Shown here piece after piece: positions 8,107-17,124 of a stretch of 56,447 nucleotides of DNA. The DNA is from Kiloniellaceae bacterium (lineage in GTDB: Bacteria; Pseudomonadota; Alphaproteobacteria; Kiloniellales; Kiloniellaceae). The stretch covers positions 1 through 56,447 of the forward strand of contig WHTV01000019.1 in the NCBI GenBank assembly GCA_009377535.1. The letters are read 5' to 3'. Position numbers and translations under genes: made by a program. Under the pieces are notes generated by a model. The model worked only from the letters and a program-made list of their open reading frames with translations, had not been told where the DNA came from and did no database searches. Positions within the stretch are counted from its first letter, which is position 1; each line of letters begins with the position of its first letter.

Positions 8107-10962
8107 ATGAGCGTCGACTATCGTTCCACCGTCTTCCTGCCGAAGACCGACTTTCCGATGCGCGCCGGCCTCGCCCAGCGCGAGCCGGAGACCCTGGCGC
8201 GCTGGAACGAGATGGACCTCTTCGCCCGCCAGCGCGAGATTTCCGCGGGTCGCGAGAAGTTCATCCTCCACGACGGTCCGCCCTACGCCAACGGCCACCT
8301 GCACATCGGCCACGCGCTCAACAAGATCCTCAAGGACGTCATCAACCGGGCTCACCAGATGCTCGGCAAGGATGCCCACTACGTACCGGGCTGGGATTGC
8401 CATGGTCTGCCCATCGAATGGAAGATCGAGGAGCAGTACCGCGCCGCCGGCAAGGACAAGGACGCGGTGCCGGTGCTGGAGTTCCGTGGCGAATGCCGCG
8501 ACTTCGCCGCCAAGTGGGTGAAAGTCCAGACCGAGGAGTTCAAGCGCCTCGGCGTGATCGGCAACTGGGCGCGCCCCTACACCACCATGTCCTTCGATGC
8601 CGAAGCGCAGATCGCGCGCGAGATCGGCAAGTTCCTGCTGGGCGGCGGTATCTACAAGGGCTCGCGTCCGGTGCTGTGGTCGGTGGTCGAGAAGACCGCG
8701 CTGGCCGACGCCGAGGTCGAGTACCACGATCACACCTCGACCACCATCTGGGCGCGTTTCCCGGTGGTGCGGAGCGACAACGCGCTGCTCGACGGCGCCG
8801 CGGTGCTGATCTGGACCACGACGCCCTGGACCATCCCCGGCAACCGTGCCGTCGCCTTCGGCGAGGAGATCGCCTACGGCGTCTGGCAGGTCGAGACGGT
8901 GGCCGAGGGCAGCGCCGCCGAAGCCGGCGAGAAGCTGGTGCTGGCAAAGGAGCTTGCCGAGCAGGTCAAGGCCGATGCCGGCATCGCGGCCTGGCGCCTG
9001 CTGGGCGAGGCCGGCGATCTGACCGGCTCCGTGGTGGCCCACCCCTGGCGCGGCGTCCCGGCGGCCGAGGGTGGCTACGACTTCGACGTGCCGATGCTGG
9101 CCGGCGACTTCGTGACGACCGAGCAGGGTACCGGCTTCGTGCACATCGCGCCGGGCCACGGCGCCGACGACTGGGCGCTCGGCCGCCAGTACGGCATCGA
9201 GATCCCGCAGACCGTGGACGGCGCCGGCCTGTTCTACGACCACGTGCCGCTCGTTGCCGGCGCGACGGTCTACGACGCCAATGGCAAGCCGGGCGACGCC
9301 AACGGCCGGGTCATCAAGGCGCTGGCCGCGGCCGGTCGCCTGCTCGCCAAGGGCAGGCTGACCCACAGCTATCCGCATTCCTGGCGCTCCAAGGCGCCGC
9401 TCATCTTCCGCAACACCTCGCAGTGGTTCATCTCCATGGAGACCAACGAACTGCGCGAGAAGGCCCTCGAGGCGATCGACGCCACGCGCTTCGTGCCGGC
9501 GACCGGACGCAACCGCCTGCGCTCGATGATCGAGCAGCGCCCCGACTGGTGCATCTCGCGCCAGCGCCTCTGGGGCGTGCCGCTGCCGATCTTCGTCGAC
9601 AAGAAGACAGGCGAGCCGCTGCGCGATGCCAAGGTGATCGAGCGCGTCGCCGAAGCCTTTGAGACGGAAGGCGGCGACGCCTGGTTCGCCAGCGATCCGC
9701 AACGCTTCCTCGGCAGCGACCACGACGCCGAAGACTTCGAGCAGGTGACCGACGTCGTCGAGGTGTGGTTCGATTCCGGCTCTACGCATTCCTTCGTCCT
9801 GGAGGCGCGGCCCGAGCTGAAATGGCCGGCCGACCTCTATCTCGAAGGCTCCGACCAGCACCGCGGCTGGTTCCACTCCTCGCTTCTGGAATCCGCCGGC
9901 ACGCGCGGGCGAGCGCCCTACGATACCGTGCTGACTCACGGCTTCATCCTGGAGGAGCAGGGCAAGGAGAAGATGTCCAAGTCGAAGGGCAACGCGCTCT
10001 CGCCGCAGGACGTGGTCGACAGCCAGGGCGCAGACATCCTGCGGCTCTGGGTGGTTGCCTCCAACTACGAGGAGGATCTGCGCTTCGGCCCGGAGATCCT
10101 GAAGTACCAGAGTGACGCCTACCGCCGGCTGCGCAACACGCTGCGCTATCTGCTCGGCAACCTCGACGGCTTCGAGGACTCCGAGCGCCTGCCCGCCAGC
10201 GAAATGCCGGAGCTGGAGCGTTGGGTGCTCCACCGCCTGGCCGAGCTCGACCGCCAGCTGCGCCGCAATGTCGAGGACTTCGACTTTCACGCCTTCTACC
10301 AGGCCGTCTACACCTTCTGCGCGGTCGATCTCTCGGCCTTCTACTTTGATGTGCGCAAGGACGTCCTCTACTGCGATCGGACGGACTCCCTGGGCCGGCG
10401 GGCCTGCCGCACGGTGCTCGACGAGCTGTTCTCCTGTCTCACCGCCTGGCTGGCGCCGATCCTCTGCTTCACCGCGGAGGAGGCCTGGTGGACGCGGGGC
10501 AGCGGCAAGGAAGCCTCGGTGCATCTGCGCACCTTCCCCGCAGTGCCGGTCGAGTGGCTCGACGCGGACTTGGCTGCCAAGTGGGCCAAGGTGCGCGAGG
10601 TTCGCCGCGCGGTGACCGGGGCGCTGGAGGTCGAGCGCGGCGCCAAGCGCATCGGCTCCAGCCTCCAGGCGCACCCCGCGGTCTACATCGAGCGGGCGGA
10701 GCTGAGGGATGCCGTCTCCGCTGTCGACTTCGCCGACGTGGCCATCACCTCGGACATCACACTGAGCGACGCCGCGGCGCCGGTCGAGGCCTTCCGCCTG
10801 CCCGAGGTGCCCGGCGTGGCGGTGGTCGCCGCGCTTGCCGCCGGCGACAAGTGCGAGCGCTGCTGGAAGGTGCTCCCGGAGGTCGGCGCGGTGGCCGAGG
10901 CGCCGCAGACCTGCACGCGCTGCGCCGATGCCGTCCAGCATCTGGGTGCCGCGGCGCAGTAG
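8107..10962 (+). CDS. ileS: Isoleucyl-tRNA synthetase
   Basis: A class I aminoacyl-tRNA synthetase of 951 residues that charges tRNA-Ile. The HIGH motif is at 66-69 (GHLHIGHALNK) and KMSKS at 622-626. A large editing domain lies between them (about 190-400). The C-terminal zinc finger has paired cysteines (CERCWKV about 916 and CTRC about 937), the bacterial type. The start at 8107 follows GAGAAG and gives the standard N-terminus. It follows ribF by 13 bp and precedes lspA, the classic ribF-ileS-lspA cluster. Confidence 0.98.
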   Translation: MSVDYRSTVFLPKTDFPMRAGLAQREPETLARWNEMDLFARQREISAGREKFILHDGPPYANGHLHIGHALNKILKDVINRAHQMLGKDAHYVPGWDCHGLPIEWKIEEQYRAAGKDKDAVPVLEFRGECRDFAAKWVKVQTEEFKRLGVIGNWARPYTTMSFDAEAQIAREIGKFLLGGGIYKGSRPVLWSVVEKTALADAEVEYHDHTSTTIWARFPVVRSDNALLDGAAVLIWTTTPWTIPGNRAVAFGEEIAYGVWQVETVAEGSAAEAGEKLVLAKELAEQVKADAGIAAWRLLGEAGDLTGSVVAHPWRGVPAAEGGYDFDVPMLAGDFVTTEQGTGFVHIAPGHGADDWALGRQYGIEIPQTVDGAGLFYDHVPLVAGATVYDANGKPGDANGRVIKALAAAGRLLAKGRLTHSYPHSWRSKAPLIFRNTSQWFISMETNELREKALEAIDATRFVPATGRNRLRSMIEQRPDWCISRQRLWGVPLPIFVDKKTGEPLRDAKVIERVAEAFETEGGDAWFASDPQRFLGSDHDAEDFEQVTDVVEVWFDSGSTHSFVLEARPELKWPADLYLEGSDQHRGWFHSSLLESAGTRGRAPYDTVLTHGFILEEQGKEKMSKSKGNALSPQDVVDSQGADILRLWVVASNYEEDLRFGPEILKYQSDAYRRLRNTLRYLLGNLDGFEDSERLPASEMPELERWVLHRLAELDRQLRRNVEDFDFHAFYQAVYTFCAVDLSAFYFDVRKDVLYCDRTDSLGRRACRTVLDELFSCLTAWLAPILCFTAEEAWWTRGSGKEASVHLRTFPAVPVEWLDADLAAKWAKVREVRRAVTGALEVERGAKRIGSSLQAHPAVYIERAELRDAVSAVDFADVAITSDITLSDAAAPVEAFRLPEVPGVAVVAALAAGDKCERCWKVLPEVGAVAEAPQTCTRCADAVQHLGAAAQ

Positions 10963-10981
10963 CCGCCGTTTCGTGCCCGCC

Positions 10982-11470
10982 ATGCAACGCACCCTCTTCA
11001 TCGCCACCGCGGTCCTGCTGCTCGATCAGCTCAGCAAGTGGGTGATCCTGAACCTGGTGATGCCGCCGCGGGCCGGCATCGAGGTGACCGGTTTCTTCAA
11101 TCTGGTGCTGGTGCATAACCGTGGCGTCAGCTTCGGCATGTTCCAGAGCGACGCCAGCTGGCAGCCTTACTTCCTCATCGCCATTAACCTCGGTGTCGCC
11201 CTGGCCCTTTTGATCTGGCTGCGGAAGCAGGCCGTCGGGCTGCTGCCCTATGCGGTCGGCCTGGTGGTTGGCGGGGCCCTCGGCAATGCCATCGACCGGC
11301 TGTATCAGCCTGGTGTCGTCGATTTCCTGGACTTCCATCTCGCCGGCTGGCACTGGCCGGCTTTCAATGTGGCCGACAGCGCCATCGTCTGCGGCGTAGC
11401 CCTGATTGTCGTGGATGGCTTGTTCCAGCCGGGCAGGAAGGGTAATAAGGGGGCGGGGATAGGGAGGTAG
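10982..11470 (+). CDS. lspA: Prolipoprotein signal peptidase (SPase II)
   Basis: A 162-residue inner-membrane aspartyl protease that cleaves signal peptides of diacylglyceryl-modified prolipoproteins. There are four transmembrane segments. The conserved stretches are VHNRGVSFG (44-52), GNAIDR (101-106), VVDFLDF (112-118) and FNVADS (128-133), which carry the catalytic aspartates. The start at 10982 lies 19 bp after the ileS stop. Six bases downstream begins a DUF3035 lipoprotein that is itself a likely substrate. Confidence 0.96.
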   Translation: MQRTLFIATAVLLLDQLSKWVILNLVMPPRAGIEVTGFFNLVLVHNRGVSFGMFQSDASWQPYFLIAINLGVALALLIWLRKQAVGLLPYAVGLVVGGALGNAIDRLYQPGVVDFLDFHLAGWHWPAFNVADSAIVCGVALIVVDGLFQPGRKGNKGAGIGR

Positions 11471-11476
11471 TCGAAA

Positions 11477-12043
11477 ATGGATGGTCGCATGACATTGAGA
11501 CTTCTCATGATTGCCGGGCTTGCGCTCGCGCTGTCCGCCTGTGGCGGGTTCCGCGAACAGCTTGGCATGAACAAGCAATCGCCGGACGAATTCCGCGTCG
11601 TCTCGCGTGCGCCACTCACGCTGCCGCCGGATTACAGCCTCCGGCCACCCGAGCCTGGTGCGCCGCGCCCGCAGGTCGGCACCTCGGCCCAGCAGGCCGA
11701 GCGCGCCGTCTTCGCCAACAGTCAGACTCCCGCGCAGCAGCAGACGGCGGTTCCGCGCACCGCCGGCGAGCAGGCGCTGCTGACTGCGGCCGGCGCTGAG
11801 CAGGCCGATCCCAACATCCGCCTGATCGTCGACCGCGAAACCAAGCGAATCAACGCCGAATCGGAGCGTTTCGTGGACGCCCTGGTGTTTTGGGACGCCC
11901 AGCCGCCGGCCGGCAGCATCGTCGATCCGGTGGCCGAAACTCGGCGCCTGCAGGAGAACGCCGCCCTCGGCCAGTCGCCGACGACGGGCCCGACGCCGCA
12001 GATCGAGCGCCGCCGCCGGGCACCGCTGGAAGGCCTCTTCTGA
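11477..12043 (+). CDS. DUF3035 lipoprotein
   Basis: A 188-residue lipoprotein: positively charged N-terminus, hydrophobic core, then lipobox LSAC with acylated Cys22. The mature part starts FREQLGMNKQSPDEFRVVSRAPLTLPPD, the DUF3035 core, followed by a Pro/Gln-rich linker. Proteins of this family are found in alphaproteobacteria and are thought to sit in the outer membrane; a role in envelope assembly is suspected but not shown here. It begins 6 bp after lspA, so the same transcript makes the protein and the peptidase that processes it. Confidence 0.85.
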   Translation: MDGRMTLRLLMIAGLALALSACGGFREQLGMNKQSPDEFRVVSRAPLTLPPDYSLRPPEPGAPRPQVGTSAQQAERAVFANSQTPAQQQTAVPRTAGEQALLTAAGAEQADPNIRLIVDRETKRINAESERFVDALVFWDAQPPAGSIVDPVAETRRLQENAALGQSPTTGPTPQIERRRRAPLEGLF

Positions 12044-12098
12044 GCTTTCGGCACTGGTCTGCTGATCGGTCACCAACGAACGTTCACCCCGATGCAAC

Positions 12099-12122
12099 CG
12101 GGCGTCCGCTTGCGGGCGCCCG
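12099..12122 (+). terminator. Terminator-like hairpin after DUF3035
   Basis: CGGGCG (12099-12104) pairs with CGCCCG (12117-12122), and the intervening bases extend the helix with one G-T wobble around a tiny loop. No T-run follows, so it may be a pause or a Rho-assisted end. It lies between the DUF3035 gene and the first M16 gene. Confidence 0.4.
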
Positions 12123-12204
12123 CGTTCGTGCCATATAGATGCTCAACGGAATCATTCTGGTTTAGCGGCAGGCAGGCCCTGCAACTCTAGAGGGAGTTTC
12201 GGAC

Positions 12205-13575
12205 ATGGCAGTTCTGCGCTGCACGGCCCAGAGGTATACCCCGCTGTTCGGGGCGCTGATTCTCCTGCTGGCGGCGGCATTGGGGCCTGCGTCACCGGCC
12301 CGGGCCAAGGTCTTCGATCCCGTCAGCTTCACCCTCGACAACGGCCTGCAGGTGGTGGTGGTGGTCAACCGCCGTGCGCCCATCGTGCACCATTCCGTAT
12401 GGTACCGCGTCGGCGCCGCCGACGAGCAGGCCGGCGAATCGGGCCTCGCGCACTTCCTCGAGCATCTCATGTTCAAGGGCACTGAGAAGCTCCGGCCGGG
12501 CGAGTTCTCGGAGATCATCGCCGCTAACGGCGGGCGCGAGAACGCCTTCACCTCCTGGGACTACACCGGCTATTACCAGAACGTCGCGGCCGACCGCCTG
12601 GAAATCATGATGAAGAACGAGGCCGATCGCATGGCGAATCTTCGGCTCACCGACGATGTGGTGCTGCCGGAGCGCGATGTGGTGCGCGAGGAGCGCCGCA
12701 GCCGCATCGACAACGATCCCGCCAGCCAGCTCGGCGAGTTGAGCCGAGCCATCCAGTTCCTCAATCATCCCTATCGCATCCCGATCATCGGCTGGGACCA
12801 CGAGATCGAGCAACTCAGCACCCAAGCGGCGATCGACTTCTACGACAAGTGGTACGCACCCAACAACGCGGTGCTCATCGTCGCCGGTGACGTCGACCCC
12901 GAAGAGGTTCGCCGCCTCGCCGAGACCTACTACGGGGTTGTCCCGGCCAAGGACATTCCCGACCGCCGGCGCGTCATCGAGCCGCCGCAGAACGCGCCGC
13001 GCGAGGTCCGCCTAGTCAGCCCGCGGGTACGCCAGCCGCAGGTTTCCATCGGCTATCTGGCGCCGAGCTACCGCCAGGCCAGCGGCAATGCGGCCTACGC
13101 CCTGCAGGTGGCCTCGGAGGTCGTCGGCGGCGGCGCCACGGCGCGGCTTTACAGCCGTCTCGTGGTCGACCAGGGCGTCGCTGGCAGTGCCGGCGCCGGC
13201 TACAGCCCGACCAACTACGACTACTCGACCTTCCAGTTCTACGTGGCGCCGCGGCCCGGCCAGGAGATCGAGCCGGCCGAAGCGGCGTTGCGCGCCGAGA
13301 TCCTCGAGCTGCTGAACGGTGGCGTCACGGCAGAAGAGGTCGCCGCCGCCAAGAAGCGCCTGGTCGCCGGCGCCACCTTCGCGCGTGACAGCCTCAGCAC
13401 CGCGCCGCGGGTGATCGGTGCGGCGCTCACCACAGGTGGCACGCTGGAGCAGGTGGAAGCCTGGCCGGAGCGCATCGCCGAGGTGACGGCGGAAGAAGTG
13501 AATGCGGCCCTCAAGGAGGTGCTGCGCGACGAGCAGTCGGTGACCAGCTACCTGCTGCCCGAGCCGACGAGCTGA
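12205..13575 (+). CDS. M16 zinc metallopeptidase, catalytic subunit
   Basis: A 456-residue secreted peptidase of the pitrilysin/processing-peptidase family. A signal peptide covers about residues 1-34 (cleavage near ARA-KVF). The inverted zinc motif HFLEH is at 83-87 and the third ligand follows about 74 residues later in REERRSRIDN. The second domain is the usual M16 inactive lobe. AGAGGGAG precedes the ATG at 12205. A paralogue lacking the zinc motif follows 24 bp downstream, so the two probably form an alpha/beta heterodimer in the periplasm. The substrate is unknown. Confidence 0.93.
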   Translation: MAVLRCTAQRYTPLFGALILLLAAALGPASPARAKVFDPVSFTLDNGLQVVVVVNRRAPIVHHSVWYRVGAADEQAGESGLAHFLEHLMFKGTEKLRPGEFSEIIAANGGRENAFTSWDYTGYYQNVAADRLEIMMKNEADRMANLRLTDDVVLPERDVVREERRSRIDNDPASQLGELSRAIQFLNHPYRIPIIGWDHEIEQLSTQAAIDFYDKWYAPNNAVLIVAGDVDPEEVRRLAETYYGVVPAKDIPDRRRVIEPPQNAPREVRLVSPRVRQPQVSIGYLAPSYRQASGNAAYALQVASEVVGGGATARLYSRLVVDQGVAGSAGAGYSPTNYDYSTFQFYVAPRPGQEIEPAEAALRAEILELLNGGVTAEEVAAAKKRLVAGATFARDSLSTAPRVIGAALTTGGTLEQVEAWPERIAEVTAEEVNAALKEVLRDEQSVTSYLLPEPTS

Positions 13576-13599
13576 AGATCCGAAGAAAGGACGCTTCTT

Positions 13600-15012
13600 G
13601 TGGACATGCCCCTGTCGACCCGCCGGTTGAAGCCTGCCGTAGCGCTTGCGGCACCGAACAGACGGCCCTTTTTGTCATTCCTGGCCGCCTGGACTCTGGC
13701 CCTGGTGATCGCACTGACGGCCCTGCAGGCGCGCGCCGTCGAGGTGCAGCGCGTGGTCAGCCCCGGTGGCATCGAAGCCTGGCTGGTGGAGGACCACACC
13801 AACCCGATCATCGCACTGGAACTCGCCTTTCGTGGCGGCGCTGCGCTTGACCCCGAGGACAAGACCGGGCTCGCCTACATGGTCGCCAGCAGCATCGACG
13901 AGGGCGCCGGCCCACTCGACTCCCAGGCCTTCCAGGGTCAACTCGACAACCTTTCCATTTCCCTGCGCTTCGAAGCCGGGCTCGACAGCTTCAACGGGAC
14001 GCTGGCGACCCTGACCGAGAACCGCGATCGCGCCTTCGAGCTGCTGCGTCTGGCGCTGACCGAGCCGCGCTTCGACGACGAGCCGGTGGAGCGAATCCGC
14101 AGCCAGATCACGGCTGGGCTGTCGCGCGAATCGGAAGACCCGGAATACATCGCCAGCCGCGCCCTGCGCCTGATGATGTTCGGCGACCATCCCTATGCGC
14201 GGTCGGCCCGCGGCACCGAGGCCTCCGTCGCCCGCATCACCGTCGACGACCTGCGCGGCTTCGTCGGCGAGCGCTTCGGCCGCGACCGACTCTACCTCGG
14301 CGTCGTCGGCGACATTACGGCCGAGGAGTTGGCAAAGGCGCTCGACGAGACCTTTCTCGCCCTGCCGGAGCAGGCAGCGCCCTTCACCCTCGCCGAAGCC
14401 AAGGTGGCTAACAGCGGCGAGACGGTGGTGATCGCCAAGCCGATCCCGCAGTCGGTGGTCGTCCTGGGTCAGGACGGCATCCGCCGCGACGACCCGGACT
14501 ACTACGCCGCCTACGTGGTGAACTACGTCCTCGGCGGCGGCGGCTTCTCGTCGCGTCTGGTCGAGGAGGTGCGCGAGAAGCGCGGCCTTGCCTATTCCGT
14601 CTATTCCTACCTCGCGGCCTACGACCATGGCGACATGATCGCCGGCGGCACGGCGACTCAGAACGCGCGGGTCGGCGAATCCCTCGACCTCATCCGCCAG
14701 GAGTGGCGGCGCATGGCCGAGACGGGCCCGAGCGCCGAGGAACTGGAGGCCGCCAAGCGCTACCTCACCGGCTCCTTCCCGCTGCGCTTCAACTCTTCCG
14801 ACAACATCGCCGGCATGCTGGTCGGCATGCAGATGGAAGACCTCGGCATCGACTACCTGGAAAGGCGCAACGACTACATCGAGGCGGTGACCCTGGAACA
14901 GGCCCGCCGCATTGCCGGGCGCCTCTACAAGCCCGACGCGCTCACCGTCGTGGTGGTCGGCACCCCCGAGGGCGTCACCGCGACCCGCGAAGCCCCCAAC
15001 GACGGCAGCTGA
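13600..15012 (+). CDS. M16 peptidase-like protein, non-catalytic subunit
   Basis: A 470-residue M16 homologue with a long N-terminal region and hydrophobic signal (cleavage near ARA-VEV, about residue 46). Where the catalytic partner has HFLEH, this protein reads LAYMVASSIDEG, so no zinc site exists. The C-terminal substrate-binding segment is kept (SRLVEEVREKRGLAYSVYSYL), as in the non-catalytic subunits of paired M16 enzymes. I chose the GTG at 13600 because AAAGGA lies 9 nt upstream; an ATG at 13606 is possible. The tight spacing to the catalytic gene implies co-expression. Confidence 0.92.
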   Translation: MDMPLSTRRLKPAVALAAPNRRPFLSFLAAWTLALVIALTALQARAVEVQRVVSPGGIEAWLVEDHTNPIIALELAFRGGAALDPEDKTGLAYMVASSIDEGAGPLDSQAFQGQLDNLSISLRFEAGLDSFNGTLATLTENRDRAFELLRLALTEPRFDDEPVERIRSQITAGLSRESEDPEYIASRALRLMMFGDHPYARSARGTEASVARITVDDLRGFVGERFGRDRLYLGVVGDITAEELAKALDETFLALPEQAAPFTLAEAKVANSGETVVIAKPIPQSVVVLGQDGIRRDDPDYYAAYVVNYVLGGGGFSSRLVEEVREKRGLAYSVYSYLAAYDHGDMIAGGTATQNARVGESLDLIRQEWRRMAETGPSAEELEAAKRYLTGSFPLRFNSSDNIAGMLVGMQMEDLGIDYLERRNDYIEAVTLEQARRIAGRLYKPDALTVVVVGTPEGVTATREAPNDGS

Positions 15013-15148
15013 GAGCCGCTGCTTCGCAGTGACGGTACAGGACCATAGTCCTTTCTGCGCCTCCGTTGGCCTGGAACCCCCACCCCGCAGCCGCGTTTTC
15101 TTTTAAGACGAACCATGACGTACCCCAAGGCAACGACGGAGGGACGCA

Positions 15149-15280
15149 ATGGACCAGGATCCCGAAAAATACACCCGCGAATCTTTCAGCTTCCGGCGCA
15201 TGAAGGGCTGGCAGCTGTGGGGCATCACCGGCGCTGCCGTGGTGGTGGTGATTGTGCTGCTGTCCTACGGCATCGCGTAG
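15149..15280 (+). CDS. Small single-pass membrane protein (43 aa)
   Basis: A short gene with a textbook ribosome-binding site: GGAGGG at 15138-15143 and ATG at 15149. It encodes 43 residues: a charged, polar N-terminal 20 residues (MDQDPEKYTRESFSFRRMKG) and one transmembrane helix rich in Val/Ile/Leu, ending in a short SYGIA tail. The orientation predicts the N-terminus in the cytosol. It lies 136 bp after the M16 pair. The function is unknown; similar tiny proteins often regulate membrane complexes, but nothing here proves that. Confidence 0.7.
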   Translation: MDQDPEKYTRESFSFRRMKGWQLWGITGAAVVVVIVLLSYGIA

Positions 15281-15307
15281 TCGGGCACCCTGCCGCTGCG
15301 GGCTGTC

Positions 15308-15323
15308 GGTCGCTATAGTGACC
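15308..15323. promoter_or_regulatory. Palindrome overlapping a TATAGT box before the AidB gene
   Basis: GGTCGCTATAGTGACC is a 16-bp near-perfect palindrome (one mismatched pair) containing TATAGT at 15314-15319. It lies 23 bp before the ATG at 15346. It could be a -10 element covered by an operator. No clear -35 is visible. Confidence 0.35.
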
Positions 15324-15345
15324 TCCGTACGCAAAGGAGGCCACA

Positions 15346-17025
15346 ATGGCTGGCACCAATTTCGCGACCCATGAGGTCAGCAATCAGAGCCCGCCATTCC
15401 GGGATCTGAACCTCTTCCTGACCGACGCTGCTCTGCAGGAGGCTGCCAAGCGCGAGCGCGCGGCGGCAAGCCATGAGGAGTTGGCTGCCTTCGGCGCCGC
15501 CGCTGGGAGCGCCGAAGCTTTCGAGCTTGGCCGCTTGGCGAACGAGAATCAGCCCCGGCTGCGCCGCTTCGATCAGAAGGGCTTCTCCCTCGACTTGGTC
15601 GAGTTCCACCCTGCCTACCACGAAGTCATGCGCCGGAGTTGCCGGGCCGGGCTGCATTGCTCGACCTGGGAGCACCTGCAGGGAGCGGAGGCGCTGCCGC
15701 GCGACGGCGTCCAGGTGGCACGCCTCCTGTGCTTCTACATGACGACTCAGACCGAGGCCGGTCACCTCTGTCCGGTCACCATGACGCACGCGGCGGTTCC
15801 CACTTTGCGGATGCAGCCGGAAATCGCAGATGCGCTGTTGCCGAGGATGCTGTCGCGTCGCTACGACGAACGCTTCCGGCCTCACGGCGAGAAGGCGGGC
15901 ATCACCATCGGCATGGGGATGACGGAAAAGCAGGGCGGCACCGATGTGCGTGCCAACACCACGATGGCGCGGCCGGCCGCCGCAGCAGGGCCGGGGCGGG
16001 AGTACATCCTGGTCGGCCACAAGTGGTTCCTCTCGGCGCCGATGTGCGACGGCTTCCTCATGCTGGCCCAGGCCGAAGGGGGACTCTCCTGCTTCTTCGT
16101 GCCGCGCTTCCTGCCGGACGGCGGCGTCAATCCGCTGCGCCTGCAGCGGCTGAAGGACAAGCTCGGCAACCGCTCCAACGCCTCCTCGGAGGTCGAACTG
16201 CAGGGCGCCCACGGCTGGCTGATCGGCGAGGAGGGGCGCGGCATCGCCACCATCATCGAGATGGTGACCCTGACGCGGCTAGACTGCGTCGTTGCCTCGG
16301 CCGGCCAGATGCGCCTGGCGCTGGCGCAGGCAGTGCATCACTGCCGCCATCGCCGCGTGTTCCAGAGGCACCTCGTCGACCAGCCGCTGATGGCCGCAGT
16401 GCTGGCCGACATGGCGCTCGACGTGGAGGCGGCGACGCTGCTTGCCTTCCGCCTGGCGCGCGCCTTCGACGAAGCCGCGAGCGACGAGGGTGCGGCCGCC
16501 TGGCGCCGCCTGATGACCCCGGTGACGAAGTACTGGGTCTGCAAGATAGCGCCGGCGCTCGGCTACGAAGCCATGGAGTGCCTCGGCGGTAACGGCTACG
16601 TGGAGGAGGGGCTGGCAGCCCGGCTCTACCGCGAGCTGCCGCTGAACGCCATCTGGGAAGGCTCCGGCAACGTCATGTGCCTCGATGTGCTGCGCGTCCT
16701 CGCCCAGGACGCTGCGGCGGTCGACAGTGTCCTTGCCGACCTGGAGGGAGTAAGCGGGGGCGATCGCCGGGTCCAGGCAGCGCTGCGCGGGCTCCATAAC
16801 CTGCTGGCCGACCGCGAGAACCTGGAGCGCCAGGCGCGCCACCTCGTGGAGACCTTGGCCCGCACCGCGGCGGCGGCGCTGCTGCGCGCCCATGCGCCGG
16901 CGGCGGTTGCCGAGGCCTTCATCGCCACCCGCCTCGACGGCGGCTTCCGGCACACCTACGGCGCCGGTGTCGCCCCGGCCGACAGGCGCGTCCTGCTGGA
17001 CCGCGCCCTGCCGGCCCTGGAATGA
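15346..17025 (+). CDS. AidB-like acyl-CoA dehydrogenase
   Basis: A 559-residue flavoprotein. The acyl-CoA dehydrogenase core contains GITIGMGMTEKQGGTDVRANTT, a stretch typical of AidB, and further on ECLGGNGYVEEG and YRELPLNAIWEGSGNVMCLDVLR. AidB of E. coli is induced in the adaptive response to alkylation, binds DNA and has isovaleryl-CoA dehydrogenase activity. The length is close to AidB (541) and longer than ordinary acyl-CoA dehydrogenases (~390). AAAGGAGG precedes the ATG. mutL follows 99 bp downstream on the same strand, a suggestive but not conclusive repair context. Confidence 0.85.
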   Translation: MAGTNFATHEVSNQSPPFRDLNLFLTDAALQEAAKRERAAASHEELAAFGAAAGSAEAFELGRLANENQPRLRRFDQKGFSLDLVEFHPAYHEVMRRSCRAGLHCSTWEHLQGAEALPRDGVQVARLLCFYMTTQTEAGHLCPVTMTHAAVPTLRMQPEIADALLPRMLSRRYDERFRPHGEKAGITIGMGMTEKQGGTDVRANTTMARPAAAAGPGREYILVGHKWFLSAPMCDGFLMLAQAEGGLSCFFVPRFLPDGGVNPLRLQRLKDKLGNRSNASSEVELQGAHGWLIGEEGRGIATIIEMVTLTRLDCVVASAGQMRLALAQAVHHCRHRRVFQRHLVDQPLMAAVLADMALDVEAATLLAFRLARAFDEAASDEGAAAWRRLMTPVTKYWVCKIAPALGYEAMECLGGNGYVEEGLAARLYRELPLNAIWEGSGNVMCLDVLRVLAQDAAAVDSVLADLEGVSGGDRRVQAALRGLHNLLADRENLERQARHLVETLARTAAAALLRAHAPAAVAEAFIATRLDGGFRHTYGAGVAPADRRVLLDRALPALE

Positions 17026-17124
17026 AGGGGCTCCACCCGAGAGCCTTCGCCCGACTCCGCCCACTCTGCTAGACTGCGGCCCGGCGCATCCCCCGCGCCT
17101 GTCCTGCCGGAGATCCCTTGATTC

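Noticed and set aside
8086..11007. Very long antisense ORF (973 codons) opposite ileS
   Set aside because: It mirrors the codon bias of a GC-rich gene; the peptide is rich in His/Arg/Gly/Gln and has no domain. The same holds for the 881-codon frame opposite the AidB gene and mutL (16279-18924).
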